Positions 33,599 to 41,438 of a stretch of 41,978 nucleotides of DNA are shown here, in pieces (position 1 is the first letter of the stretch; each line of letters begins with the position of its first letter). Both the position numbers and the translations under genes were made by a program. The stretch lies in contig JAUNIB010000009.1 of assembly GCA_030523645.1 (NCBI GenBank), positions 1 through 41,978 of the forward strand. Reading direction: 5' to 3'. The DNA is from Selenomonadaceae bacterium. Its GTDB lineage: Bacteria > Bacillota > Negativicutes > Selenomonadales > Selenomonadaceae. A model generated the notes under the pieces. The model worked only from the letters and a program-made list of their open reading frames with translations. It had not been told where the DNA came from and searched no databases.

Positions 33599-34075
33599 TT
33601 ACTGCTTTATCTTTACAATCTTGTACTTCAGGACACCGGCAGGGGCAGTGACCTCTACGGTCTTGCCGACCTTCTGGCCGAGAATGGCGGCACCGACCGG
33701 GGATTCGTTGGAAATCTTCATCTCGGTGGGGTCTGCCTCAGTGGAGCCTACGAGGGTGTATTCCATCTCGTCGCCGAACTCCATGTCCTTGATAACTACA
33801 GTATCGCCCATGTGGACGACATTTTTCTTGCTGTCATCTTTTTTGATGATTTCCGCGTTGCGGATTTTAGCCATGAGGTCGAGGATTTCGGTCTCGACGG
33901 CAGACTGCTCGTTTTTGGCGTCATCGTACTCAGAGTTTTCCGAAAGGTCGCCCAGGGCGATAGCTTCTTTCAGTCGCTCGGCTACTTCCCGGCGCTTTAC
34001 GCTCACCAGATATTCGTGGCGTTCCTCCAGTTTTTTGAGGCCTTCCTCGGTGAGGATTATTTTCTGTTCCGCCAT
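33599..34075 (-). CDS. greA: Transcription elongation factor GreA
   Basis: 158 residues from ATG 34075, with AGGGAG nine bases upstream; the upstream extension is rejected because MAEQKIILTEEGLKKLEE is the normal start. The N-terminal coiled coil has LGDLSENSEYDDAKNEQ at its tip, with the acidic pair that rescues backtracked RNA polymerase. The C-terminal FKBP-like domain has GDTVVIKD and SPVGAAILGQKVGKTVEV. It is the first gene of greA-lysS. Confidence 0.96.
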   Translation of the reverse strand: MAEQKIILTEEGLKKLEERHEYLVSVKRREVAERLKEAIALGDLSENSEYDDAKNEQSAVETEILDLMAKIRNAEIIKKDDSKKNVVHMGDTVVIKDMEFGDEMEYTLVGSTEADPTEMKISNESPVGAAILGQKVGKTVEVTAPAGVLKYKIVKIKQ

Positions 34076-34123
34076 GTTGGTACGCTCCCTTACTTTGTTC
34101 CGTCTATTTTTTTCGCTAAATAA

Positions 34124-34153
34124 CAGGCGCACTCAGATTATCCGGTGCGCCTG
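34124..34153 (-). promoter_or_regulatory. Hairpin at the 5' end of the greA-lysS leader (or terminator of the preceding operon)
   Basis: Perfect 9-bp arms CAGGCGCAC/GTGCGCCTG around 12 bases. It lies just downstream of the predicted start of the greA transcript and just past the end of the GIY-YIG gene, so it could act as leader structure or terminator. The T-run after it is weak. Confidence 0.6.
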
Positions 34154-34168
34154 ATTATCCATCTAGGT

Positions 34169-34197
34169 ATTATATCGTTTTAGTTGTCCCCTGTCAA
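34169..34197 (-). promoter_or_regulatory. Perfect consensus promoter of greA-lysS
   Basis: On the minus strand TTGACA (34197-34192), 17 bases, TATAAT (34174-34169). It overlaps the last codons of the GIY-YIG gene. Confidence 0.9.
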
Positions 34198-34470
34198 TGG
34201 TGGCAGGCTCTGGCTGATGAGCTGTTCCTTCTGCCGGCGGGTGAGCTTCTTTATGGCTATTTCCCGCCGCAGGGCATCGCCCTTGTTGTCAAACTCCTCC
34301 AGGTGAACCATGGTGACGGGCCTGCGGCTTTCGGGTGCGGTGTACTTGGCACCGCCTCCGGACTTGCCGGCATTGTGTGCCTTGAGCCGTTTCGCCGGGT
34401 CGGTGGTCCAGCCGGTATAGTAGGTGCCGTCGGCACAGCGGAGGATGTAGACGAAGTGGTGTTCTTCCAT
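34180..34470 (-). CDS. GIY-YIG domain protein (UPF0213, YhbQ-like)
   Basis: 96 residues. The GIY-YIG nuclease core appears as FVYILRCADGTYYTGWTTDP, then KRLKAHNAG with the conserved Arg, and KYT...RPVTMVHLEEF with a catalytic Glu further on. Stand-alone members are small DNA-binding nucleases with a poorly known role in DNA repair or recombination. The start overlaps the stop of the cyclophilin gene as TAATG, so the two are coupled. Length is normal. Confidence 0.9.
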   Translation of the reverse strand: MEEHHFVYILRCADGTYYTGWTTDPAKRLKAHNAGKSGGGAKYTAPESRRPVTMVHLEEFDNKGDALRREIAIKKLTRRQKEQLISQSLPPLTGDN

Positions 34471-35084
34471 TATTTAGCCGGGGTGACGATGGTGACCTTC
34501 TTCATTACTACCGGCTCGATGGGGCGGTCACGCATGTCGGTAGGAGTGCTGCCGATTTTCTTGACGACTTCCATGCCGCTGACTACATGACCGAATACAG
34601 CGTGGTGGCCGTCCAGCCAGGGGGTCTTGTCCAGAGTGATGAAGAACTGGCTGCCGCCGGTGTTGGGGCCGGCATTGGCCATGGAGAGGATGCCGGGGCC
34701 GCTGTGGCGGAGGTCCTTGTGGAATTCGTCCTCGATGTGGTAGCCGGGGCCGCCGGTGCCGATGCCCTGCGGGCAGCCGCCCTGAATCATGAAGCCTTCG
34801 ATGACGCGGTGGAAGATGAGGCCGTCGTAGAAGCCCTTTTCTGCCAGGTCGATGAAGTTCTTGGTGGTCTTCGGAGCCTTGTCCTCGGCCAATTCAATCT
34901 CGAAGTCTCCCATGGTGGTCTCGAATTTTGCGATGCGGTTCATTTTCTTTTCTCCTTTCGGGCCGGCCTGCGCTGTGGCGGTACTGCTGCTGCCATTCAG
35001 GTGAGAGATGACGAAGTTGGTACCGAAGAAGCCCACCAGTACGAGGGCTATGCAGGTAAGTCCGTATAATATTTTTTTGTTCAT
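34470..35084 (-). CDS. Membrane-anchored peptidyl-prolyl cis-trans isomerase (cyclophilin)
   Basis: 204 residues from ATG 35084; a longer frame upstream lacks an SD. Residues 5-27 are one hydrophobic segment ([20 protein letters not shown]), then a Ser/Thr/Ala linker. The cyclophilin domain carries [34 protein letters not shown] and [11 protein letters not shown]. It isomerises prolyl bonds of proteins outside the cytoplasm. The SD is modest (AAGG near the start, GGGAG 12 bases away). It is the first gene of a two-gene operon with the GIY-YIG gene. Confidence 0.93.
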   Translation of the reverse strand: MNKKILYGLTCIALVLVGFFGTNFVISHLNGSSSTATAQAGPKGEKKMNRIAKFETTMGDFEIELAEDKAPKTTKNFIDLAEKGFYDGLIFHRVIEGFMIQGGCPQGIGTGGPGYHIEDEFHKDLRHSGPGILSMANAGPNTGGSQFFITLDKTPWLDGHHAVFGHVVSGMEVVKKIGSTPTDMRDRPIEPVVMKKVTIVTPAK

Positions 35085-35136
35085 TTCCTTATTATTCTCC
35101 CTTCCGGGGAAAAATCCTTTTTTAATAGTGGCTTGA

Positions 35137-35236
35137 ACCTCACCCACCGGCTTCGCCGGTCCCCCTTCCCCAGAGGGGAGGGTAAAGACCTTCCCCCATG
35201 GGGAAGGGGGCCGAGCATAGCGAGGTCGGATGAGGT
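35137..35236. repeat. 100-bp ACCTCA...TGAGGT palindromic element
   Basis: Begins ACCTCACCCACCGGCTTCGC and ends GTCGGATGAGGT. Two GC-rich hairpins stand back to back, and the second half reads GGGGGCCGAGCATAGCGAGG instead of the CTCGCGAAGCGAG seen in other copies. Confidence 0.85.
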
Positions 35237-35245
35237 TGTCATTAC

Positions 35246-36226
35246 TTAATCAATGGCGATGTTTATCTGCGGTTTGCCGTCTGAGATGCTCACCTCAGAG
35301 GTGTCAATGTCCTTCTGCCGAATCATCAGCGCTCCTATATCCGTAGCCACCGCAGCCGGCTCGAATTCCTCGAAGCGGCGGTCGGCCTCGGCTTCGGAGA
35401 GGGGCAGGCTCGTTATCCGCCAGGAGACGACGATGTTATCCGGTGCCTGATACTCGATGAGCAGCCGCTTATGCCCAGGCTCATTGGACTCAAATACATA
35501 GTAGAGTTTGTTGTCGATGGGCTGCCGCTGACCCTTGCCGTAGGTCTCGAATACATGATAGGGTGTGGAACCGTAGCGGACATTGTTGCGGCCTTTGTAC
35601 CCTTCGTCACGGATTACGATGTCTGCTACGCGGGAGACTCCGCCCATAGTCTCGAAGACACCGACCCGAAGGTTCCTTCCATAAATGTAGTAGCGGACGG
35701 GAATGCCATTGACGCGGCTCTCCTGATCGAAGTCCGGCTCCCCGAGATGCTTTCGCATGGCGGCGACATTGTCACCGAGGGCCAGTCCTTTGTAGGTGAG
35801 GTCCGAGGGCTGCAGCTCTCCCGGCTGTCCCTTCTTGCGTTTGGCGGTTTCCTTTGCCGGTTTAGGCTCTTTTACTGTTTTTTTTTGAGCCTTTTCTGCC
35901 CGGCGGGCATCCTTAGCTTCATTCTGCGCCCGGCGCTTTTCCGCCTTCTGCTCACGCTTTACTGCGTCCTGAGCGTCCTTTTCCCGGCGCTTCTTTGCTT
36001 TCACGGCGTCCTTCTTCGACTTCTCCTCGGCCTTTGCCTGTTCCTTTTCGTTGCGTTTTACGGCCTCGGGAGTGAAGTCCTCGTAGAACGCTTCGGCACC
36101 GCCGAACCAGACGCCGTCGTCGGAGGGCGCTTTGTCTTTAGCGAAGGCTACGGAGCTGAGTCCGGTAATAGCGGCAGCCACCGTGAGGACTGCCAGTGCC
36201 TTCTTATTAAATAATGTTGTTTTCAT
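35246..36226 (-). CDS. Exported protein of unknown function with charged linker
   Basis: 326 residues. The signal peptide [20 protein letters not shown] continues to SSVAFAKD (cleavage near 29). About 52-140 is an extremely Lys/Arg/Glu/Ala-rich, probably helical segment. About 145-326 is a compact domain starting [20 protein letters not shown], a pattern seen in SmpA/BamE-like and related small envelope domains, then [16 protein letters not shown] cannot name the family. The SD is poor, and a TATACT hexamer (36241-36236) sits only nine bases before the ATG, so the mRNA might be nearly leaderless. Confidence 0.75.
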   Translation of the reverse strand: MKTTLFNKKALAVLTVAAAITGLSSVAFAKDKAPSDDGVWFGGAEAFYEDFTPEAVKRNEKEQAKAEEKSKKDAVKAKKRREKDAQDAVKREQKAEKRRAQNEAKDARRAEKAQKKTVKEPKPAKETAKRKKGQPGELQPSDLTYKGLALGDNVAAMRKHLGEPDFDQESRVNGIPVRYYIYGRNLRVGVFETMGGVSRVADIVIRDEGYKGRNNVRYGSTPYHVFETYGKGQRQPIDNKLYYVFESNEPGHKRLLIEYQAPDNIVVSWRITSLPLSEAEADRRFEEFEPAAVATDIGALMIRQKDIDTSEVSISDGKPQINIAID

Positions 36227-36254
36227 AGTGGCTTTAGTATATCACAAAGGGTTT

Positions 36255-36270
36255 TTCCATTACAATGGAA
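36255..36270. promoter_or_regulatory. Palindrome between the divergent exported-protein and thiC genes
   Basis: TTCCATT and AATGGAA flank two bases. It lies where the -35 of the minus-strand gene should be and is a candidate operator. Confidence 0.45.
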
Positions 36271-36315
36271 GGTTCATGAAAGAATTTGCCGCCGGGAGCG
36301 CATTGCTGTTATTTC

Positions 36316-36344
36316 TTGCTATCGGCGGGCCGTTATGTTAGAAT
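36316..36344 (+). promoter_or_regulatory. Promoter of thiC
   Basis: TTGCTA (36316-36321), 17 bases, TAGAAT (36339-36344). The leader would be only about 43 bases, too short for a TPP riboswitch. Confidence 0.65.
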
Positions 36345-36393
36345 TTAATACGGTTTTAAGCGAAAAACTTTTTACAGAAATGAGGAAGTACCA

Positions 36394-37707
36394 ATGGCAA
36401 CACAACTTGAAATGGCGCGCGAGGGAAAGATAACCGATGAAATGAAGCTCGTGGCCGAAGAAGAACATATAGACGCGGAAGTAATTCGTCAGCGGGTAGC
36501 TGCCGGTACGGTAGTTATCTGCGCTAATGTAAACCATAAGAATCTCCGTCCCCGGGGCGTAGGTGAGGGCCTGTCCGTGAAGGTAAACGCCAATATCGGT
36601 ACCAGCGACAGCTTCCCGGACATTGCCCCGGAGCTGAAGAAGCTGGATGTGGCTGTGGCGGCCGGAGCCGATGCAGTCATGGATCTCTCTACCGGCTCCG
36701 AGCTGGACAAATCCCGCCGGGCCATCATTGAACATTCTACCATCATGGTAGGTACCGTTCCCATGTACGAGGCCTGTGTCATGGCACAGAATGAGCATGG
36801 CGCGGTAGTAAACATGACAGCGGAGGACATCCTGTCTACTGTTGAGAAGCAGGCAAAGGACGGCGCTGACTTCATGACCATTCACTGCGGCGTTACCCGG
36901 GAGGCGCTGAACCGCCTCACGGCAGAAGGCCGCCGGATGGATATCGTCAGCCGCGGCGGCTCCTTCGTCACCGGCTGGATGCTCCACAATGAGCAGGAAA
37001 ATCCCTTCTATCAGCATTACGATGAAATCCTCGACATCTGCCGGAAGTACGATGTGACCATGAGCCTCGGTGACAGTCTTCGTCCCGGCTGCATTGCCGA
37101 TGCCTCCGACAGTGCACAGATTACCGAACTTATCACTCTTGGTGAGCTGACTCAGCGGGCCCGTCGGGCTGGTGTTCAGGTCATGGTAGAAGGACCGGGA
37201 CACATGCCCTTTGACCAGATTGCCGCCAATATGAAGCTCCAGAAGCGGCTCTGCCACAATGCCCCCTTCTATGTGCTTGGCCCTCTCGTTACCGATGTTG
37301 CTCCCGGCTACGACCATATCACCGCTGCTATCGGCGGTACTCTGGCCGCAGTATCCGGCGCCGACTTCCTCTGCTATGTGACCCCGGCCGAGCATTTGTC
37401 TCTCCCCACGGAGGAGGATGTCCATGTAGGTGTCATCACCGCCCGTATCGCTGCTCATGCAGCCGATATAGCCAGGGGACTTCCCTCTGCTATTGCCTGG
37501 GACAACCGTATGGCTGAGGCTCGCCGCAATCTTGACTGGGAGGGTCAGTTCGCCGAGGCAATCGATCCGGCTCACGCCCGGAAGGTAAGAGCTGCCCGGA
37601 ACAACGGCGATGAGGAAGGCTGCTCCATGTGCGGCAGTCTCTGCGCCGTGAAGATTGTGGATGAATATTTCCGTCCGAAGGCAGGAAAATGCCCCTTTAA
37701 TGACTAA
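36394..37707 (+). CDS. thiC: Phosphomethylpyrimidine synthase (radical SAM ThiC)
   Basis: 437 residues, the short Firmicute form. It rearranges aminoimidazole ribotide to HMP-phosphate for thiamine. Visible motifs are NHKNLRPRGVGEGL, VNANIGTS, FMTIHCGVTREAL, SRGGSFVTGWMLHN, EGPGHMPFDQI, and the C-terminal cluster-binding CSMCGSLC. GAGG precedes the ATG. No other thi gene is nearby. The ThiC paralogue BzaF (benzimidazole synthesis for B12) is a possible alternative, but the sequence reads as ordinary ThiC. Confidence 0.93.
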   Translation: MATQLEMAREGKITDEMKLVAEEEHIDAEVIRQRVAAGTVVICANVNHKNLRPRGVGEGLSVKVNANIGTSDSFPDIAPELKKLDVAVAAGADAVMDLSTGSELDKSRRAIIEHSTIMVGTVPMYEACVMAQNEHGAVVNMTAEDILSTVEKQAKDGADFMTIHCGVTREALNRLTAEGRRMDIVSRGGSFVTGWMLHNEQENPFYQHYDEILDICRKYDVTMSLGDSLRPGCIADASDSAQITELITLGELTQRARRAGVQVMVEGPGHMPFDQIAANMKLQKRLCHNAPFYVLGPLVTDVAPGYDHITAAIGGTLAAVSGADFLCYVTPAEHLSLPTEEDVHVGVITARIAAHAADIARGLPSAIAWDNRMAEARRNLDWEGQFAEAIDPAHARKVRAARNNGDEEGCSMCGSLCAVKIVDEYFRPKAGKCPFND

Positions 37708-37722
37708 GACTGATTGGATAAT

Positions 37723-37760
37723 AGCTGCAGAAAATGAGTGTTCATTCTCTGCAGCTTTCC
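37723..37760 (+). terminator. Terminator after thiC
   Basis: AGCTGCAG/CTGCAGCT outside, apical ATGA-GTGT-TCAT, then TTTCCTT. Confidence 0.8.
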
Positions 37761-37792
37761 TTAATATGAGTGCTGTAGAATAATGATTAGAC

Positions 37793-37940
37793 GCACCTCG
37801 TAATATGGCTTGACGAAAACTCGCTTGCGCTCAGTTATCTACGCAGCGGTACTAGACTCTGACTGCGTATGTCTACTTGTCAGTCGTCAAGTACCGGCGT
37901 AGATAAATGGTTTTCTTACAAGCCATATTTACGAGGATGC
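37793..37940. repeat. MITE-like long inverted repeat
   Basis: Outer arms GCACCTCGTAATATGGCTTG (37793 on) and its near-complement (37919-37940) differ by two single-base bulges. Inner arms TTATCTACGC and GCGTAGATAA plus GGTACT/AGTACC continue the pairing, so the whole 148 bases fold into one long hairpin. There is no coding capacity of its own. Confidence 0.75.
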
Positions 37941-37991
37941 ACATTAAGGAAATTTTTTATAGCAAGTGTTAATGCAAGGTTTAGGAAGCAA

Positions 37992-38972
37992 ATGCCAGAA
38001 ATAGATATTACCCGCAATGTGAACCGCTTCGTGCTGAAGTGTGCGGCGGGAGTCGCGATAATGGGAGCGGCAGTAGCGGGGACAGCCTGGTACCTCGCCG
38101 TGGGGCAGCACACCACGGAGCTGTACGATGCAAGAGTCACCGGCAGCTATCTGTCGGTGAAGTCCCGGACGGCCGGAACGGTAGCAAAGATACTTGTCAC
38201 CGACGGCCAGTCGGTGAAGGCCGGCGAGAAGGTGGCGGAGATAAAGGTCAAGGTCACCAAAGAAGAAATCGCTGAGTTGGAGAAAAATGTCTCGGTAATG
38301 GAGCAGAATCTCCGGACGCTGGAGCAGGGTGTACCGGTGCAGAAGCCGGTGTATGTGAACGGCTCCGGTGACAGCGAGAAGCTGGCCCAGATGCAGCACC
38401 TCTACGAAGTGGGTGCCATCTCTGCCGCCGAGCTGGAGCGGGCGCAGTCTGCTTACGGCGGAGGCCGGGGCGAGGTGGTCATCGAGACGACCTACGAGCC
38501 GGCGGATGAGGCCGCTCTGAGTCAGGCCCGTCGCCGTTTGGAGCAGGCAAAGTCAGTACTGGCGCAGGCCAACGGTCAGCGCGGTGCCGCCGCCGTGACT
38601 ACCCCCATAGGTGGGACGGCTCTGCGGCTGGAGCTGCAGGAGGGCGGCGATGTACGCCCCGGACAGCCGATTATTGCTGTGGGCGATGTGGAGCGGCTGG
38701 TGCTGGTAGCCCCGGTCACAGAGGAGAAGGCTGCCAGTCTTACCCCCGGAATGTATGCCAGCTACAAGCTGGGAGGCAAAGAGAGGTCCGGCGTAATTCT
38801 CTCGGTGGAGAAAGCCGCGGAGCAGACGGAGAAAGCCAAAGACGGCTCCGAGCCGATAGTGCAGGAGAACTTCGACCCGGAAAGAAACTGGCGGGTGACA
38901 ATCTCCCTGCCTCGGGAGGAAGGCTTCTGGCCACGCCCCGGAACAACGACGACCGTAAAAGTGTCGCTTTGA
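37992..38972 (+). CDS. HlyD-family membrane fusion (periplasmic adaptor) protein
   Basis: 326 residues from ATG 37992 (AGGAAG just before it); upstream in-frame starts run through the long inverted repeat and are rejected. One transmembrane segment lies at about 14-34, then a split lipoyl/barrel-sandwich domain: YLSVKSRTAGTVAKILVTDG before, GTALRLELQEGGDVRPGQPI after. Between them is an alpha-helical hairpin (about 85-185). A C-terminal beta domain closes the protein. Such adaptors connect an inner-membrane pump to an outer-membrane channel, but no pump or TolC-like gene is adjacent. The substrate is therefore unknown. Confidence 0.85.
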   Translation: MPEIDITRNVNRFVLKCAAGVAIMGAAVAGTAWYLAVGQHTTELYDARVTGSYLSVKSRTAGTVAKILVTDGQSVKAGEKVAEIKVKVTKEEIAELEKNVSVMEQNLRTLEQGVPVQKPVYVNGSGDSEKLAQMQHLYEVGAISAAELERAQSAYGGGRGEVVIETTYEPADEAALSQARRRLEQAKSVLAQANGQRGAAAVTTPIGGTALRLELQEGGDVRPGQPIIAVGDVERLVLVAPVTEEKAASLTPGMYASYKLGGKERSGVILSVEKAAEQTEKAKDGSEPIVQENFDPERNWRVTISLPREEGFWPRPGTTTTVKVSL

Positions 38973-38984
38973 CTATAGACAGTT

Positions 38985-39168
38985 AAAGGCTCCCCTCTAG
39001 GGGAGCTGTCGGCGTAGCCGACTGAGGGGTAACCAATAATTAGTCTCGTAGGCTCCCCTCTAGGGGAGCTGTCGGCGTAGCCGACTGAGGGGTAATAGCT
39101 ACAAGTATTTCCTCATTTACCCCTCCGACCTCGCTGCGCTCGGCCACCTCCCCTGAAGGGGAGGCTTT
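38985..39168. repeat. Palindromic element (GGCTCCCCT type) with tandem left halves
   Basis: Two identical left half-units (38985-39031, 39049-39095: GGCTCCCCTCTAGGGGAGCT followed by a GTCGGCGTAGCCGAC hairpin) are followed by one right half (39118-39168, ending AGGGGAGGCTTT). Confidence 0.88.
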
Positions 39169-39201
39169 AGACGGATTAAGAGATATCGGAGTTAGTACAC
39201 T

Positions 39202-40080
39202 ATGAAATATTTAGTTACCGGAGCCACCGGCCAGCTTGGCTGCGACATAGTCCGGGAATTGGAGCGGCGGGGACTTACCAGTATCGCTCCCACCAGAGAT
39301 GATATGCCGTTGGAGGACGACAGCCGCATCGAAGCATACCTGAATACGGTTGCTCCCGATGTGGTCATCCACTGTGCAGCCTATACTGCTGTGGACAAAG
39401 CCGAGGAGGAAGCCGACAAGGCATGGCGGGTAAATGCCGAAGCCACAGCGGCCATCGCCAGAGTCTGCCGTCGTATCGGAGCGGTGCTTGTTTACATCAG
39501 CACCGACTATGTTTTCCCCGGTGACGGGGAGGACTTCTACGGAGTAAATGACCCCAAGGGCCCGAAGAATGTCTACGGTGCTACCAAGCTGGCAGGAGAA
39601 ATAGCAGTAAAATCATCCCTGGAAAGATACTTCATTGTGCGGATTTCCTGGGTCTTTGGTACTAATGGAAATAACTTTATCCGGACAATGCTTCGGCTTG
39701 CTCAGAAGATGGAGCAGATAAATGTGGTGGCAGACCAGATAGGCTCTCCTACTTATACAGCAGATGCCGCACCGCGGATTATCGACCTGGCCTCTACCGA
39801 CTACTACGGTACCTACCACCTCACCAACGAGGGCACCTGCTCATGGGCGGAGCTGGCCATGGAGACTTTCCGTCTCAGCAAGCTGCCCACTTTGGTGGTG
39901 CCGATTACTACTGCCGAATACCCCACCAAAGCTCAGCGTCCGCTGAACTCCCGCATGGACAAGAAGAGCCTCCTGTCTGCCGGTATCAGCCGGATGCCCC
40001 AGTGGCAGGATGCACTCCGCCGCTATCTCGGGGAGCTGGAGAAGAAGGAAAAGCCGGCGGACGGAGAAGCGGCAGACTGA
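39202..40080 (+). CDS. rfbD: dTDP-4-dehydrorhamnose reductase
   Basis: 292 residues, an extended SDR enzyme. The Rossmann motif is VTGATGQLG; HCAAYTAVDKAEEE and YISTDYVFPGDG are family blocks; YGATK is the catalytic YxxxK; RISWVFGTNGNNF follows. It makes dTDP-L-rhamnose for LPS or surface glycans, in line with a diderm envelope. The other rml genes are not in the window, so it is detached from its pathway here. The upstream gap is filled by repeats, and I see no clear SD beyond GGAG about 14 bases away. Confidence 0.93.
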   Translation: MKYLVTGATGQLGCDIVRELERRGLTSIAPTRDDMPLEDDSRIEAYLNTVAPDVVIHCAAYTAVDKAEEEADKAWRVNAEATAAIARVCRRIGAVLVYISTDYVFPGDGEDFYGVNDPKGPKNVYGATKLAGEIAVKSSLERYFIVRISWVFGTNGNNFIRTMLRLAQKMEQINVVADQIGSPTYTADAAPRIIDLASTDYYGTYHLTNEGTCSWAELAMETFRLSKLPTLVVPITTAEYPTKAQRPLNSRMDKKSLLSAGISRMPQWQDALRRYLGELEKKEKPADGEAAD

Positions 40081-40146
40081 TACTTTTACCTTGTTAAGAG
40101 TAATGGCCGAGGAGATTTTCCTGTCGGTCTAGTCCTAAGGTATTAT

Positions 40147-40186
40147 TTGAAAAATGCCCGACCTGTGATATAATTTGTCACAGGTC
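40147..40186 (+). promoter_or_regulatory. Promoter overlapped by an inverted repeat (operator, or terminator of rfbD)
   Basis: TTGAAA (40147-40152), 16 bases, TATAAT (40169-40174). The arms GACCTGTGA (40160-40168) and TCACAGGTC (40178-40186) enclose the -10. As RNA from rfbD the same arms would form a hairpin followed by TTGCTTTT, so a terminator role is possible. Confidence 0.6.
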
Positions 40187-40304
40187 TTGCTTTTGGTAGG
40201 GCAGGGCCTGTAGTACCTTTTTCTATGGGCAGGGAAGGGGAACAGCAACGCGAGCAGCCGAACTTCTTCCCTCCATGTGAAATAAAAAGGTGCCGTACAA
40301 GACC
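40183..40304 (+). ncRNA. Candidate structured RNA / leader upstream of the M23 peptidase gene
   Basis: Nested pairings define a rod: GGTCTTG/CAAGACC (40183-40189, 40298-40304), ACCTTTTT/AAAAAGGT (40215-40222, 40284-40291), ATGG/CCAT and AGGGAAG/CTTCCCT (40225-40237, 40266-40276), closing a 28-base tip. A 25-base internal bulge is on the 5' side. It starts at the predicted transcription start. It matches no riboswitch, SRP RNA or tmRNA that I recognise; a 6S-like RNA was considered but not supported. 40305-40486 continues the gap with GC-rich stems such as GCCGT/ACGGC. Confidence 0.45.
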
Positions 40305-40486
40305 GTAATGAAGCTCGCGAAACTTTCACGGATGATCAGATAAGGCGTAATCGGATGCGCCGCTTTTGCAGGATTTAACATAGTATTACACAGCCGGGCA
40401 GCAGAGATGACAGAGATTATCGCGCGCGGCGGTGTCGGTGCCGGGTCGTGCCGTGAACGACGGCGGTGCCTCAAGGGGGACTTTTA

Positions 40487-41419
40487 GTGATTCAGGATTT
40501 ACCGGAGCTTAAAAGACCGGATAACCGATGCTATACGATTAAGTTCATACCTCACCATGGGGATACAATTCGCAGCATCAGCCTTCCGATTGACAAGCTG
40601 AAGAAATATGCCATCGGTGCCGGTATCGGTGCCTGTGCTTTTCTGGCAGCCCTGGGCTTTGCCACCTACGGCACATTTACCATGGCAGGACAGAAAGCCG
40701 AAAACAGCGAGTTAAAAGCTATCAACGCCTCCCAGCAGGCTCAGATTTCCGACTTGGCCAAGAAGGCCAACGCCCTGCAGGATCAGATGGCAGAGATAAA
40801 CCGTATTGAGGCGGAGCTGCAGCAGCTTTCCGGCGCACAGCCGGAGACTTCCGCACCGGCAGCCGACACCTCCTTCACCGGTCAGGGCGGCCCCTATGTG
40901 AAGCCGTCAGTGGGAAATATTTCCCGCTCTCTGGCCAGCCTTGAGGAGCGGCTCAGCTACAGCCGGGCCCGTCTAGGTCACATAAAGGAAGCAATCGAGC
41001 AGAAGAATGCCTACAATGCCTACATGGCGGCTATGGCTGCGGTGACTCCCAGCATCTGGCCCACGGTTGGCGATGTCAGCTCCCCCTACGGTATGCGCTG
41101 GGGCGGCAGTGACTTCCATCCGGGCATTGATATTGCCAACGACTACGGCACTCCTATCATGGCATCCGCCGACGGCTATGTTATCGAAGCCGGTTGGGAT
41201 GACGGCGGCTACGGCAACAAGGTCGACATTGACCACGGCAATGGTGTCCGCACCCGCTACGGCCACGCTCAGTCCGTCATTGTAAGTGCCGGCGAGCAGG
41301 TCAGGAAGGGTCAGGTCATCGCCTATATGGGCAGCACCGGCTTCTCTACCGGCCCGCATCTTCACTATGAGGTCAACATTAACGGCGAAGATGTCAATCC
41401 TTTCAACTACATGAAATAA
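40487..41419 (+). CDS. M23 family metallopeptidase (peptidoglycan endopeptidase), membrane-anchored
   Basis: 310 residues from GTG 40487, with AAGGGGGA six bases upstream; a GTG at 40466 lacks an SD. A short cytoplasmic N-terminus precedes one transmembrane segment (about 42-64), then a coiled coil (about 68-110), a low-complexity linker and a second helical stretch. The C-terminal LytM domain (about 185-310) has complete zinc ligands: HPGID (His211, Asp215) and HLH (291-293). It cuts peptide cross-links in peptidoglycan. The bactofilin gene begins 19 bases after its stop, the pairing known from cell-shape control in other bacteria. Confidence 0.93.
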   Translation: MIQDLPELKRPDNRCYTIKFIPHHGDTIRSISLPIDKLKKYAIGAGIGACAFLAALGFATYGTFTMAGQKAENSELKAINASQQAQISDLAKKANALQDQMAEINRIEAELQQLSGAQPETSAPAADTSFTGQGGPYVKPSVGNISRSLASLEERLSYSRARLGHIKEAIEQKNAYNAYMAAMAAVTPSIWPTVGDVSSPYGMRWGGSDFHPGIDIANDYGTPIMASADGYVIEAGWDDGGYGNKVDIDHGNGVRTRYGHAQSVIVSAGEQVRKGQVIAYMGSTGFSTGPHLHYEVNINGEDVNPFNYMK

Positions 41420-41438
41420 TCCGTAAAGGAGCAGCGTC

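Noticed and set aside
36226..36393. TPP riboswitch before thiC
   Set aside because: I looked for the conserved core segments and found none; the predicted leader is too short.
36319..37575. 418-codon ORF opposite thiC
   Set aside because: It is a shadow of thiC with no SD.
37869..37991. Upstream extension of the HlyD protein
   Set aside because: It is read through the long inverted repeat and is not protein-like; MPEIDITRN with AGGAAG is the better start.
40305..40486. c-di-AMP (ydaO) riboswitch before the M23 gene
   Set aside because: Such elements often precede cell-wall hydrolase genes, but the conserved core could not be found.
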